Positions 42,602 to 53,705 of a stretch of DNA of 64,000 bases are shown here, piece by piece (the first letter of the stretch is position 1; every line of letters starts with the position of its first letter). Source of the DNA: Ctenosaura bakeri (taxonomy: Eukaryota; Chordata; Lepidosauria; Squamata; Iguanidae); the NCBI GenBank assembly GCA_948474755.1, contig CAOLHI010001483.1, positions 1 to 64,000 of the forward strand, in the 5' to 3' direction. Under the pieces are notes generated by a model that was not told where the DNA came from, searched no databases, and saw only the letters and a list, made by a program, of their open reading frames with translations. Made by a program: the position numbers and the translations under genes.

Positions 42602-42735
42602 AACCAATGGATTCTGGCCGTGAAAGCCTTCGACTTAAAAGGAACTATTTGAGATGCTGAAATTCCTTGTAGTTCAGGACTTATTCTGCACGAATTTTGT
42701 ACAGGATTGTTTTGCACAGAGAACAGTATTTTGAT

Positions 42736-43545
42736 TATTTGTTTTATTTTATTTTTATTTTAAAATAAAGTTTAAAATACTGTTTTATTTTTATTTTAAA
42801 ATAAAATACATTTTATTGATTATTGTACATTTCACACTGATATGGATACAATTTAATACCATGTTGAATTTAATTAATCTTTGAATTTTACACAAATACA
42901 CTAAATTAAAAAATACCAAAAACTAACAATACATTTACTGAAACTGATTGATCCATCTTCAACCTCTGATTAAAAAAAAAAGTTCTTTCCTTTTTTTCTT
43001 CTTCTTTATCCATAAACAAATTAACCATTTCTTACTACGTCCCACTTACCCTTTGTTGGAGTTACAATGTAAGTTAACATGAACTTCTTTACATTTAAAT
43101 TTATTTCTACCTTATGGTTCTTTCTGCCTTTTTCTTTGATTTCTTCAACTGTGTCATAATTTTGGTATGTTTATTTATATTTTTTTTTAGTATTTTAGTA
43201 CACTTTGAGCTTCTATGCTAGTATCTATCTCGTTGTTTACATGAGAGTATGTATAATCCTAGATTAATCTATAATCAAATTTTTCCACTTTTCTCTGAAC
43301 AAGTTCATCACCAGTTTCCACTCTTCCACAGTTTTCTCTATCAACTTTCCCTTGATACGACTTGTTAGGGAATCATGTTCTTTCATTTCTAATAGTTTAA
43401 TTAACCATTCTTCTATCTCTGGAATATCTTTATTTTTCTACAGTCTGGTGAACAAAATTCTGGCAGCTGTGATCATATATAACAGCATTCTCCAAAATTT
43501 TCTCACAAACATCTCCTCTAAACAGTATTTCTGAGCAGAAACTAT
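42736..43545 (-). mobile_element. L1-clade LINE 3' end, antisense
   Basis: On the minus strand, 43545-43280 reads in broken frames as an L1 ORF2 C-terminus: 'IPEIEEWLIKLLEM'-like, 'SRIKGKLIEKTVEEWKLVM'-like and 'LFREKWKNLII'-like text. An AT-rich 3' UTR follows down to an A-rich tail with 'ATCAATAAAATGTATTTTAT'. The terminal A/T-rich segment 42740-42815 contains a duplicated TTTATTTTTATTTTAAAATA unit. Endonuclease and RT domains are missing. Residues quoted are approximate because frameshifts interrupt them. Confidence 0.75.
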
Positions 43546-45475
43546 TTTCTATGCAAAACAACACATACAAATTTCATGCAGAACAAAGTCCCAAAATACA
43601 GATAGGATTTGAAAAATGTGTGGTTTTCAAAGACTTTTTTTGCAGCCAGAAGAAAATTGCTAACATTATTCATTGCTCCCTTTGAGAAGAAACTTGGTGA
43701 AGAATTATATCTCTACTGTTTGCGTATGTGTTCCTTCACCAGCATTAAAAGGTGGCCATAATGACCACTCTTAAACAAAGCAAAACAAAGAGTGGTCCCT
43801 CCTGAAGTGGTATTGGGGGCGTGCTTTTTTCCCCGTTTGGCAGCTAGCATCTAAGCTCCACCACTGTCCCTCATGAGAGTTTGGGGAGGCAACTTCTATG
43901 AAAATTGCCAATGTTGTGGAGGTCTCTTCTCAAAGGAGAAAACAATTCAGAAGTGTAATAGGGCCTAGGGAGTTGCAATGAATGAAAAAAAAACTTAAAG
44001 TGTTTCCTTGGTTTTCTGTTCAGCTAGCAACAAAGTCACAGAAAGTTCAAAGTGCGTGAAGGAGGGATGATGGATGTGGAGCACAGAGAGGCAGAGAGGC
44101 TTAAATATTCAGTATTTTCCAAGCAAGCATCTGATTCTATACTCTCTTTTCTCTCACAGACCCATCAAAACACTCCTTGATAGAATTGGGTCCCATCAGC
44201 TGCTTTGGGTTTCATTTTGGGAGAAAGGCAGGATACAAACCAAATCAATTTGTCAATAAATGGCTTATTTTATGATCCCTCCACCAAAGTAATTGTATGG
44301 AAGACCCCTGTTGAAACCATTCGCCAGGATTAGAAACTTGAGTTGCCAGTCACAAGGATATGTCATTTCCTTTTTCTCTCCATGCCCCTAGTCCTCATTT
44401 TTATATTTTCAGTATGTGGAAAGCTTGGTAAGAACAATATCAGTTTTCACACTCCCTCTTTCTCTGTGTCCATTTGCAACAAATTTGCTAAAGAATCTTC
44501 AAGAGTATTTGGTTTGCTTTGGAGAAGTCCTATTTCAATTCAGATATTTCTAAATCAGCTAGATCTGATTCTGGATTCAGTCAAATCTGAAGCACATCCC
44601 TAATATTAATAAAAATTATATGCACATCATCTCATTTTAAACATCAAGTGGTATGGCAATTTATCTTCCCCTCGCTGAAAGTTCTCTTTCTTTCTGTTTG
44701 TCAGATCATTTGTTGTTTATCATTTTCAGTTAATGTACTCCCTATCCACCTGTACAATTAGGTCTTTTTAAATGTTGAGCTTTCCACTTTTGAAAAGCCT
44801 GGCAAAGAAAGGAAATACGCTAAATGATAACGTTTGATCATGATTCACCTCGGGTAGCAAAAGAACAATGGGATGTAGTCATCAGCAGATGGGGAACTGC
44901 TGTTTTACATTTCTGATTGAACTGACTACGACTCCCACAGAAAGGAGGAGTTTGCATTTATAAATCCCTAGCTGACAGAAAATACGATGTGAGAGCTTTA
45001 TATCCAGTACTGTTAATAATAGCCTATAGATTACTCTCTAATGGCCCTACCCTTTTAGACTTGTTCCACTGGAGATAAAACTGACATTCTTGCCACTACA
45101 GAACCACAAGATTACTAAGTATGAAATCATAGTACTGCAGAAAGATTCAACCTACAACACAAGCGCACATATCACCACAAATTTTATTCCTTCAGTTATT
45201 ACATTCATAGTCCACTTATCAACTTTCACCTTCCAGAGTAGTTTCTGGATCAATAAAATAGTGACTTGCTGTAGCAATGGGGAGGGCAGAATGCCACCCT
45301 TAAGAATTTGGCCACTCATGAAAAACTTTCAGTTCCAAAATTTCTAGCATTGCAATAACTTAAAATAAATAACTTAAAACTTCAATTGCACATTTAGAAA
45401 TAGAGTTTAGTCATCCAAAGAAAAAAGGCAGCAAAGTTACTAAGAGAATGAGAAGCCAATATTGTTGCGTTCTTC
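43546..45475. other. Non-coding stretch
   Basis: A hAT-like scrap near 44930-44942 ('TACGACTCCCACAG') is the only repeat-like piece. Open frames at 44074-44259, 44343-44603 and 45090-45347 show no domain. Confidence 0.5.
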
Positions 45476-45665
45476 AAGACATTTCCAAACTAGGCCAACC
45501 CTAAGACAAACCTATCACAGGTTTTCCTAGGAAGATTTGGGTCTGCCTTTGCCTTTATCTGAGGCTGAGAGAGTATGACTTGCCCAGGGTCACCCAGTGG
45601 GCTTCCATGGAGACCAGGTCAAATCCTGGTCTCCAGAGTCATGGTTCAACACACAAACTGTTTCT
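45476..45665 (-). mobile_element. Sauria SINE, antisense
   Basis: 'CCCTAAGACAAACCTATCAC', 'GGCTGAGAGAGTATGACTTG', 'AGGGTCACCCAGTGGGCTTC' and the B-box region 'AAATCCTGGTCTCCAGAGTC' are in reverse-complement order relative to 40290-40530. The tail is worn. Confidence 0.85.
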
Positions 45666-46842
45666 TGCTGGGAATCATACAGGCTTCCAAGAAGCCCAAG
45701 CTAGCCTAATCTATAGTGAAGAATGTTCATACCACCAAGAACTGGGATTGAAAATCACCCAGATCAGTAAATCACCACTTCAGGAAGCCACTAGGAATGG
45801 CAGATAATATCCACACCACACCACCCACAAAAGAAAAAAAAGCAAAGGAAAAAGAGGTAAGAAACAGCTGAAAAGAAAACTGGAAATAAATAAATTCCAT
45901 TTTGCTATTCCAATTATTTTTGGCCAATGGCGACACTGAGGAGTCCATCCACCCATCACAGTTTCCCACCCCTGTTTTAAAGTTACTTCTGTTTGCTTTG
46001 TAACTTCTCATCAGTAGGCATTTTTAAATTAAGTGTACCTCAGACATCACGCCACAGGCTAGGCTTCCTCTGTGTGCAATCCAAATAATAGTTGCAATTG
46101 AAGAACTTTAAAAAAAGAAAAAGATGCAAGAAGGTCAAGTTTCAGCTTCAGGCAAATAAGGCTGAATGCCTTTGAAACAACATTCTTAATGGGTACACTG
46201 AGGTTCCTTTAATCAGAGTAGATAATAGTCAGCCCTTAATTATAGTTACACCAGTGGGTAAATGAAGACAGGTAGGGGTGGGGAGTATGGGGGGGGGGGA
46301 ATGGAAACAATGAAATGAGGCTGAAGTGATTAAAAAGAAGGGTTGACATTGTCCAGTCTTTAATAAGATGGTGGAACATGTCAATTGTTAGTCCACATTA
46401 CTCTATGACCGAGCAGGGAGTCATGCTGGCAAACAAATTACTTAAATAAACCAAGTGCTAGCAATTATTGTCAGACAGGAATTAAATGTAAAGATGCTTT
46501 TGCAGTGGCAAGGGACACCAAGATTATTTCCACACTAGCCCCTTTGTTTGGAATTGCTGTCCTTCATTCACTTAACTTCTATAGAGCATCCAGGCAATAT
46601 TGCCACCCACCAAATTTCAGTGTTTTCTCTACTGGCTTCCCATGTTTTTGCACTTCTGGTTTTTACAAAACAAATTGTCCACCCTGAACTGAAACATATA
46701 GGGCAGGGGACACAAAAAGCTTCCCTCTCCCAATTATGAACTTTAAATTGTCCAAGGCTACATCCTTTATGGGCAGATCACCACCTCCTCCCTATATGTG
46801 GATTATACCCTTAGAACTGATTTAAGACTTGCTCCTATAAGG
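45666..46842. other. Mostly unique non-coding stretch
   Basis: A G-rich run (46272-46301, with a long G tract) and a repeat-poor, ATTA-containing block at 46320-46510 that may be conserved non-coding sequence. No gene recognised. Confidence 0.5.
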
Positions 46843-46977
46843 TAAGGGTGAGGATTGTGAAACTTCTAGATCTTGTTGAACTTCAACTCCCAGCAACCCT
46901 AGCCAGCATACCCAATTGAAAAATCATGGGAGCTGCACTTCAACAACACCTGGAAGGTTGCACAATACCCACCCCTG
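46843..46977. mobile_element. Small palindromic hAT MITE, complete (8-bp TSD)
   Basis: The left end TAAGGGTG and right end CACCCCTG are diverged forms of the hAT-type terminus CAGGGGTG. Direct repeats CTATAAGG (46835-46842) and CAATAAGG (46978-46985) match at 7 of 8 bases. The arms 'GAACTTCAACTCCCAGCAAC' and 'CATGGGAGCTGCACTTCAAC' pair around a short centre. Pieces of the same family lie at 1-66, 13354-13436, 27104-27178, 39798-39866, 52660-52754 and 55204-55246. Confidence 0.78.
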
Positions 46978-47129
46978 CAATAAGGTAGCTCTGAAACTCC
47001 ATCTCTTTTCTCCAGAGTTCCTGAATTCAGCTGTTAACATTCTCCAGATGGCTTAGACTTCAGCATCCAGACATTCCAGCCAAAATGGCCCACACACAGG
47101 ACTTCCGGAAGCTGAAGTACCAAACATCT

Positions 47130-47705
47130 AAAGAACAAAATGCTGAGAACTGTCCATGCTCAGTCTGGGCAGCCAGCCAAAGGCCAGTTGATAAGGATTA
47201 GAGGCACACAGTTCTAGCAACAAAATTATTATTTAGTTTACTCTAATAAGGAAGCAGTCTTACACAAATATGAAGCAAACAACAATCCCAGCAATATCTA
47301 TAAGTCAAAGACAGTCAATATAATTATGAGTCATAGGCAGGAACAACAAGCAGGGAAAACAGGCAGAGTCACAGCAGAAGAAACAGTCAGTTAATCACCA
47401 ACAAGTTCTGGAAGGGAATCACTCAGCTTTTATAGGTTCAGAGATCAGTGCAGGTGGTGCTTGATTAATTATTGTTTGTTATAAATTCACTGGGATCAGC
47501 GTAGCTATTCCCTTTGGTGCCTGTGCTGGGCGAAGATGAGTATTGGTAAGTCATTCTCTGTGTCAGAAGGAGCAAGGCTCCCTGCTGGGGCTGGCATTGC
47601 CCCCAGTTCTGTCTCTGAGATGGATGGTGGTCTCCTGCTCAGCAGGTTCTGCCGTCTTAGTCTCTGAGTCAGGGTCTATGCCTAGGTCCTGGAAGGTGGG
47701 CATGA
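47130..47705 (-). mobile_element. Candidate antisense LTR
   Basis: Read on the minus strand, a U3-like block is followed by a TATA box (CCTATAAAAGCTGAG, about 47427-47441). A T-rich leader follows, then an A-rich poly(A)-signal-like 'AAACTAAATAATAATTTTG' about 200 bp downstream (near 47224-47243). That promoter-to-poly(A) spacing fits an LTR. I found no boundaries or target duplication, and no gag/pol text. Confidence 0.35.
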
Positions 47706-47714
47706 CAAGAAGGG

Positions 47715-48910
47715 ATAATGGATCATCAAGTCCAACATCCTGCTCAAGGCAGGATCTCCAGCTAGAACATTTAGAGCAGGTTCAGCCTCTTTTTGAAAAC
47801 ATCCAGAGAAGGAGACCCCACCATCTCTCTAAGCAGTCAGATCCATTGCCAAACCACTCTCACTGTCAAGAAGTTCCTTCAAATGTTCAATTGAAATCTA
47901 CCTTCCTGTAACGTAAAACCATTAGACCTAGTTCCATCTGCTGAGGAGCAGAGAACAAGCCTGCACTGTCCTCCTCTTTGTAGCAGCCCTTGACATATTT
48001 AAAGAGTGTGATTGCGTCGCCCCTCATTTTCTCTTCACCAAGCTGAACATGCCCAGCACCTTCAACTTCTCCTCATATGTTTTGTTCTCCATTCCTCTTA
48101 TTGTCCTCAGTGCCATTCTCTGAAATCCCTCCAACTTGTCTATATCCTTCCTAAAACAAGGTGCCCAGAACTGAATGCAAGACTCCAGATGAGGCCTGAC
48201 CAGCAGAGAATATAGTGGAACTATTCCTTCTTGTGACTTAAGCTATTTCTGCACTGCACCGCACTACATTTCCACACTATTATTCTGCTTTCAACATTCT
48301 ATGGAATCCTGGGGTTTGCAGTTTAGGGAGGGGCATTTAGAATTCTAAGCCAGAGAGCTCTTTGGCCTCAGTAAACTACAAACCCCAGAATTCCACAGGA
48401 TTTTGAAAGTGGAATAATAGCATTATAACAGTGTAGTGCAAAAATGCCCTTATAAAATATGGTTTTATTAATGCAGGCTGAGACAGAATCTGCCTTTTTT
48501 GTTACAGCATCACAATGCTGGATCATATTTCAAGTTATAATCAACAATAATCCCCAGGTTTTTTTCACATGTAGTACTGCTGAACCAAGTATCCACCCCC
48601 TTCCTTTATCTGTGCATTTGGTTTTTGTGGCCTCCATGTAGAATTAATCTTTTTTCTCTGTTGAATTTGATTTTATTAATTTCAGCCCAGTATTCTAGTT
48701 TATCAGTGTCCTTTTGAATTCTGTCTTCCGAAGTATTAGCTACATCCACAAATCTATAGGTACATTCCTCCACCTCATCATCTAAATCATTGAGAAAAAA
48801 TATTGAAGAATGTGGCCAAATAGAAGAATAGCCATTGTTGACAACTCTTTGAGGACAATTTTCCAACCAGTTATGGATCTATTTGATGGTGTTTCCATCT
48901 ATTCATACAC
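47715..48910 (-). mobile_element. CR1 LINE, antisense, with nested MITE
   Basis: From 48910 leftward the minus strand gives 'RVVNNG', 'FLNDLDDEVEECTYRF', 'NTSEDRIQ', 'KLEYWAEINKIKFNREKR', then, past the MITE (48241-48449), the CR1 C-terminal region and 3' UTR ending near 47715 ('GGATCATCAAGTCCAACATC' on the plus strand). It diverges from the other CR1 copies and looks like an older subfamily. As at 13770-14778, the residues around the catalytic FADD box are deleted (near 48745). Confidence 0.85.
48241..48449. mobile_element. Foldback MITE family A inside CR1 (TSD TTA)
   Basis: Ends AGCTATTTCTGCACTGCA and TGTAGTGCAAAAATGCCC, flanked by TTA on both sides (48238-48240 and 48450-48452). The left end holds an extra partly repeated terminus (GCACTACATTTCCACACTAT). 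Inner arms match the other family A copies. CR1 resumes beyond it. Confidence 0.85.
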
Positions 48911-50845
48911 ATATACTATGCTTCCCAAGGAACAACCAACAGCATGACCTTTTATTTTATTTTATATTTTATTAATGGTGCAATAGTTGTGACAGATCCA
49001 TTCATTAATCCAGGCTGGGTTTGTTAGAATATCCTGAACTAGCTATGAATTTTCCACCCTAGGTTTCTTATTCTTTCTGGGAAGGTAACTAGCTTGAGAT
49101 TTAGGAAAGAAATGTAGGGCTAAATTTTAATGTTAGTTCCAACTAGAGCAGACCCACTGAATCAGTGGGAACTTAGCAAGTCAATGCTTATGTAAGTTAC
49201 ATTTGTTGAATAGGTTCACTTTAGTTAGGAATGAAATAGGTTTAGGTTATACAAAAACAAGGTTGCCATTTCTATCTAATCTTTATGTGAATCTGAATTT
49301 CTACTTTGGAGAGTACTATGAAACAAGCATGGTTCACCTATGCCTATCTCTATGCAGAGTGATTGAAAACCCTTTGCCTTATGTTTGTCAATTCATATCT
49401 AGCAAAAAAAAATTAGAATTCACTATTTTGGTCACCTGAGTTTCCAGGATTGCAAATCAACAATATTGTCAAAGGCAGATCAATGTCACAATTCCTTTTG
49501 AGAATATATTTTTGAATCCCACTCCAAAAAAAGGAGCGGAGCAAAATTGCCCCTCTATCCTCTAGAGAGTAATTTGGGGACATTTGTGGGACAAATTCCT
49601 CCATAAAATTTCTTTGCAAAGAAAAAATTGGACTCCAGGGGCCTTGGGGATGACAAAAATGGCCCTGTGCCACATGCAACACGTGGGCTAGAATCACCCC
49701 ACATCTGCTTTACAGCAGTAAAACATAATTGCAACACCAGCCTGACCAACGTTCAGGGCTCCTGTGTTCTAAGTTATAGGCTTCCTGTTTGTGGTCTCAG
49801 CCAACCTACAACTTTCTACAGATCTGAGCTGCAGATTAGTTATTGATTAGTTATTGATTGTTCCTGGAACATTCTTTTAATTGTTGCAGTATAAGTTTAT
49901 GTTACCAGGGGGAAGAAGTAATATTTAATTGTCAGCTTTGCCTTTTCATTTTTATACCAAAATAGAAAGATTCCAGTAACATTGGAAAGTAACTTTTCTG
50001 AAATAGAACATTCTCTCCCAAGCACCATAAGATTTTTTTCACAGCAATTCTGTTCATACTTAAAATTCTTTATTACATTATTTCATTTCCAGGATGCTGG
50101 ATCAGACTGAAAGCCTATTTATTGCAGCATTCAGTGTCCAAATGGCTGTCTGGGAGAAGCTGGCCTGAGGATCTGAGTACAATTGTATCTTTTATTTCAC
50201 ATTCTCCAGAAACTGATATACGAAGGCATACAGAGATATAAACTGCTGGAGATATACGCCACATATTCAGCACACAGTCAATACCTATTACATTTATTAC
50301 ATAAACGTAAGTTTTGTAGATAGGCATGTTATCCTAGATACCATCTACTCATAAACAATTTGTTACATACAAACCTTGATGATTTATTACCAAATCCTAC
50401 AGACACCAAGCTTCTGTGTGTTACCTTTTTGACAGATGAGTGGCTTTATGAAAGTTACTTTAAACTATGGTGGTTTAATCCAGATGGTGAGCCATTCATC
50501 TGCAACCAGTTACCATGTGAAGCAGTCTTTTGTTATAGTACCAAAGTAAATCCTCAAAACATTTGAACTGAAAAAAGAGCAAGGGACAATCTCTTAAACA
50601 TATGGTGCCACCTACAGGTTAATTTTTTCTTGACAGCCTTTTTAATATGAGAATAATGTGAAAACAAAAGATCAATTTTTCTTTGTTGAGGTGTGTCACA
50701 TCGCACTTGTGATAGTTATGAAATCCTGCTGCAAACAAGATTGTGTGAACCATGCTAAGGATAGACAGTACAGGCTGCAATCCAGCATCCTATTAACATA
50801 GCATTGATATTTACATGCTACATTGAGTCATATACTCTCCCCACA
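48911..50845. other. Non-coding stretch
   Basis: Holds a (TTTTA)n run at about 48947-48975 and a worn 'CACTGCAATCC'-family piece at 49132-49187. Open frames at 49203-49439, 49413-49697 and 50360-50566 show no domain. Confidence 0.5.
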
Positions 50846-51004
50846 ACTTACTGTAAGAACCCTGAAGCCACCCATATGGCCATTTCACGCATCACGGAAA
50901 GCATGCAAGACTGTATAAGCATCTTGATACATCCCCACAACCAGATTTAAAATTATGACCACAGCACTAAGACTCTGGTAGGCCCTGGGGAATCAGCACT
51001 GATG
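50846..51004 (+). repeat. Unclassified repeat family D, copy 2
   Basis: Runs from ACTTACTGTAAGAACCCTGA to AATCAGCACTGATG, matching 10986-11154 in order and orientation. Its end overlaps the start of the inverted copy that follows. Confidence 0.6.
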
Positions 51005-51106
51005 TCACCATTGCACATGAGGCTATGGAGACATACCCAGATACTTCTGCAAACCTGTCTGCTTGCCATGAAGCATGGAATGGCTGTGTGGGGTGACTTT
51101 GGGCAC
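51000..51106 (-). repeat. Unclassified repeat family D, copy 3 (partial)
   Basis: On the minus strand it reads 'CCCAAAGTCACCCCACACAG', 'CCATTCCATGCTTCATGGCA' and 'GCAGAAGTATCTGGG', close to copy 1 at 11010-11085. It shares the end AGTGCTGAT with copy 2, so the two lie tail to tail. Confidence 0.6.
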
Positions 51107-51294
51107 TTCAGAGGAAAGAAGGGAATACCAATCCCTGAAGCATCAAACAAACAAACAAAAAAGGACATCAGGACATGTAAGGAAGATGTACAAACATGGA
51201 TGTCCCCAATAAGATGCTAGCTATTGTGTATGAGATGATCTGCCATAAGGTTCACCCCAACAAGAACCAGCAATGGGAACAGAAGCCAGGACTT

Positions 51295-51454
51295 ATCAGT
51301 GCTGATATCTCCCAGGGTCCTCTGAGGTCTCAGTGCTGCTGGAATAATTTCAGGTCTGACTATGGGGATGTAGGCAAGTGATTGTACAATTTTGCTTGCT
51401 TTCCATAAAGCATAGAATGGCCATAGATTTGGCTTCAGGGGCCTTACAGTAAGT
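51295..51454 (-). repeat. Unclassified repeat family D, copy 4
   Basis: On the minus strand it starts ACTTACTGTAAGGCCCCTGA and ends with GGGAGATATCAGCACTGATA, the full order of copies 1 and 2. It is the best-preserved copy by eye. Confidence 0.62.
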
Positions 51455-52572
51455 TGTACAAAGGGTATATGGTCCCTTTTCATAATTACAGGCAGAAGAA
51501 TGATATTATGTAATGATCAAGTCTAAAATCAGAGCATAGGTTGCTGTTAAGATATTACAGGCCTTGTGTCGCCATAGGAGCAGGAAAAAAAAAAGACATC
51601 CAGCTGTTCTCTGATAAGAAGGAAACATTTCCTCCCCATGTTTCCAATCTAGTGTTGACTTCACACAGAGATACCCCAGCATTTCGATACTGCTTTGGGC
51701 TGTATTCTGTGTGAAAAACAGAATATGCATGACATGACAGGACTCTGTAATGAAAGGAAGTTAATCTCAAGTCAGGTCTCTCAGGCAGTGTGCCTTCTCT
51801 GTCAGCCTCAATAGGCATGATTCATAGATGACCATTCTCCAGAAAATTCTTTCACTCTTGCAGCGCAAAAGAGTCCTACTGGGCCAGTTACACAGATTTC
51901 ATTATGATTCTGTCATGGGGTCAAATGATATCTTATGTGCAGTTGTATGTTTCTTTCCTTTGATTTTTTTTCTTTCTTTCTTTCTTTTTTTAACTGAAGT
52001 TCAGCCCCTGCAATCTGTGACCAGGAGTTTAGTGGTGCTAAATTCTCTTCTCTTATTGTTTGTGTGCTCAATATCTTCCTCCTTCTCATTGCAGGGGCAA
52101 AAAGGATGAAGGATCCATCTGGACCATGTTTCCAGTTATGTGACTTTCCTAGCAGAAGGCCTGTTGTACTAATGCTTGCACATTTTGAAATTAATGCAGT
52201 TATGGAAAGCAGTCATGCAACCAGTTGTTCAGCCAAGTTGTGCAACCTCTTTGAACAAGTGCTCCAGCAAAAGCACATTCCAGTACAACTGTCCTAGTAG
52301 GGATTTTCATTCCCTTAGAACTGGATTTAGACTTAGATGTATATGTCTGCATGTAGGAAAATAGCTTATACAGGAAGTTTTGAATGAGCAAATTGGAAGG
52401 AAGGGAATAGGCTACACAGCTTTTGCACACTTCCACTGCTTTCCATTCCCAACTACAGTGTCCAGCTTTTGCTTTGCTTTGTTTTTTAACTGCTTTAAGG
52501 AATGAAACAAGCAACTTCATGTAGTCCAACACAAACAAGTACTTCTTGAATTTTGTAATGGATCTTAATCCA
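51455..52572. other. Non-coding stretch
   Basis: An (TTTC)n run at about 51968-51988. The 128-residue minus-strand frame at 52200-52586 has no domain I recognise. No repeat family identified. Confidence 0.5.
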
Positions 52573-52655
52573 ATTGCTAGTGCCAACTAATGTAGACCCA
52601 TTGAATCAATTACTGACACCAATTTAAATCCCATTGATTCAAATTGGCCTTCTCT
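52573..52655. mobile_element. 'CACTGCAATCC'-family MITE piece
   Basis: 'TAGTGCCAACTAATGTAGAC', 'CCATTGAATCAATTACTGAC' and 'AAATCCCATTGATTCAAATT' are self-complementary pieces like those at 49132-49187. Confidence 0.4.
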
Positions 52656-52659
52656 AATT

Positions 52660-52754
52660 GGGACTGGCAACTTTCACAATTCCTCACCACTCACTATGCT
52701 GGCTGGGATTTTCACCCCAACAACATCTGGTGGGCTTCTTGATTCCCAGTCCTG
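52660..52754. mobile_element. hAT MITE remnant
   Basis: Starts GGGACTGGCAACTTTC, has a centre 'CACTATGCTGGCTGGGATTT' and 'CAACAACATCTGGTGGGC', and ends CAGTCCTG. It belongs to the family complete at 46843-46977. Confidence 0.5.
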
Positions 52755-53157
52755 ATTCAGACCTTGAGTGTCTTCACCTCACAATCCCAGCAACAACCCA
52801 TTTACAAAATCACAACCATTTTTGGTTCTATATAATTTAAGGATGTGTGGTGAACAGAGCTTAGGAGACCCTATGCTGAACCATAATGGAACTCCATTTC
52901 ATTTAGATTCTTTGTATCCCAGATCTATCTTTTACATTCAAAAGGATGCAAACACCATCCATACAGGAACAGAAATTACAAGTACTTACAAATCATGATA
53001 ATATTCTCTTCTGTGTTTGATTACTCTGCCACATCTATTTACATTTTTGTTGGTTAAATGTTTACAAACGTTTACAAATGCCTTTGTATATAAATTTCCC
53101 CATATCATATTCTAGGAGCATAAATAGTCTTACATTCATACATGCTGTCTCTAAATT

Positions 53158-53372
53158 TGTTGTTATTTGTTGTTATTAAGTGCCTTCAAATCAACTCTGG
53201 CTTATGGTAATCCTATCAAAGAGGTTTTTTTAGCAAGATTTATTCAGGGGAGATTTGCTGTTGCCTTCTTCTGAGGCGGAGAGAAAGTGACCTGCCCAGC
53301 ACACTTCCACAGCCAAGTGGGAATCTGAACCCTGGTCTCTTGACACTCAAACCATTCCATACTGGCTCTTCT
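53158..53372 (-). mobile_element. Sauria SINE, antisense
   Basis: Tail 'TTAAGTGCCTTCAAATCAAC', body 'GGTAATCCTATCAAAGAGG' and 'TTCTGAGGCGGAGAGAAAGT', B-box region 'CTGAACCCTGGTCTCTTGAC' and head 'AAACCATTCCATACTGGCTC'. Near full length and opposite in orientation to the next copy at 53528. Confidence 0.87.
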
Positions 53373-53450
53373 CTTCTAAATGCATGAAGTAACAAGCAAA
53401 GAATCTATTTCCACATTTGATTTACCATGAGTGAGTTGTAAGAGGCTGAA

Positions 53451-53508
53451 AAAGGAAGGGAAGGGAAGGGAAGGGAAGAAGAAAGGGAGTGAGTAAGTAA
53501 GTGAGTCA
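53451..53508 (+). repeat. (AAGGG)n and (GTAA)n purine-rich tract
   Basis: Repeated AAGGG units then 'GAGTGAGTAAGTAAGTGAGT'. Simple sequence lying between the two Sauria SINEs. Confidence 0.9.
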
Positions 53509-53527
53509 TAATTTCATGACCCTGATA

Positions 53528-53705
53528 TCTGGTATAGTGGTATGAGTGTTAGACTACAACCTTGCCAGGATTCAATTCCCTGCTAGCGCATGGAAATCTA
53601 CTAGTTGACCTTGGGTACATCACATATTCTCAGCCCCAGAAAAAGTCATGATAGGTTTGCCTTAGGGTTGCCATAAATTGGAAAGGACTTGAAGACACAC
53701 AACAA
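53528..53705 (+). mobile_element. Sauria SINE
   Basis: Head 'CTGGTATAGTGGTATGAGTG', B box 'AGGATTCAATTCCCTGC', body 'TGACCTTGGGTACATCAC', tail 'TTGCCATAAATTGGAAAGGA' followed by 'CTTGAAGACACACAACA'. A stretch in the middle is deleted compared with 40290-40530. Confidence 0.87.

Noticed and set aside
42736..42815. TTTATTTTAAAATAAA palindromes considered as a regulatory site
   Set aside because: They are part of the A/T-rich tail of the antisense L1 and are simple-sequence duplications.
52200..52586. 128-residue minus-strand frame
   Set aside because: The longest unexplained frame in its area, but its translation shows no domain, repeat or membrane pattern I can support.
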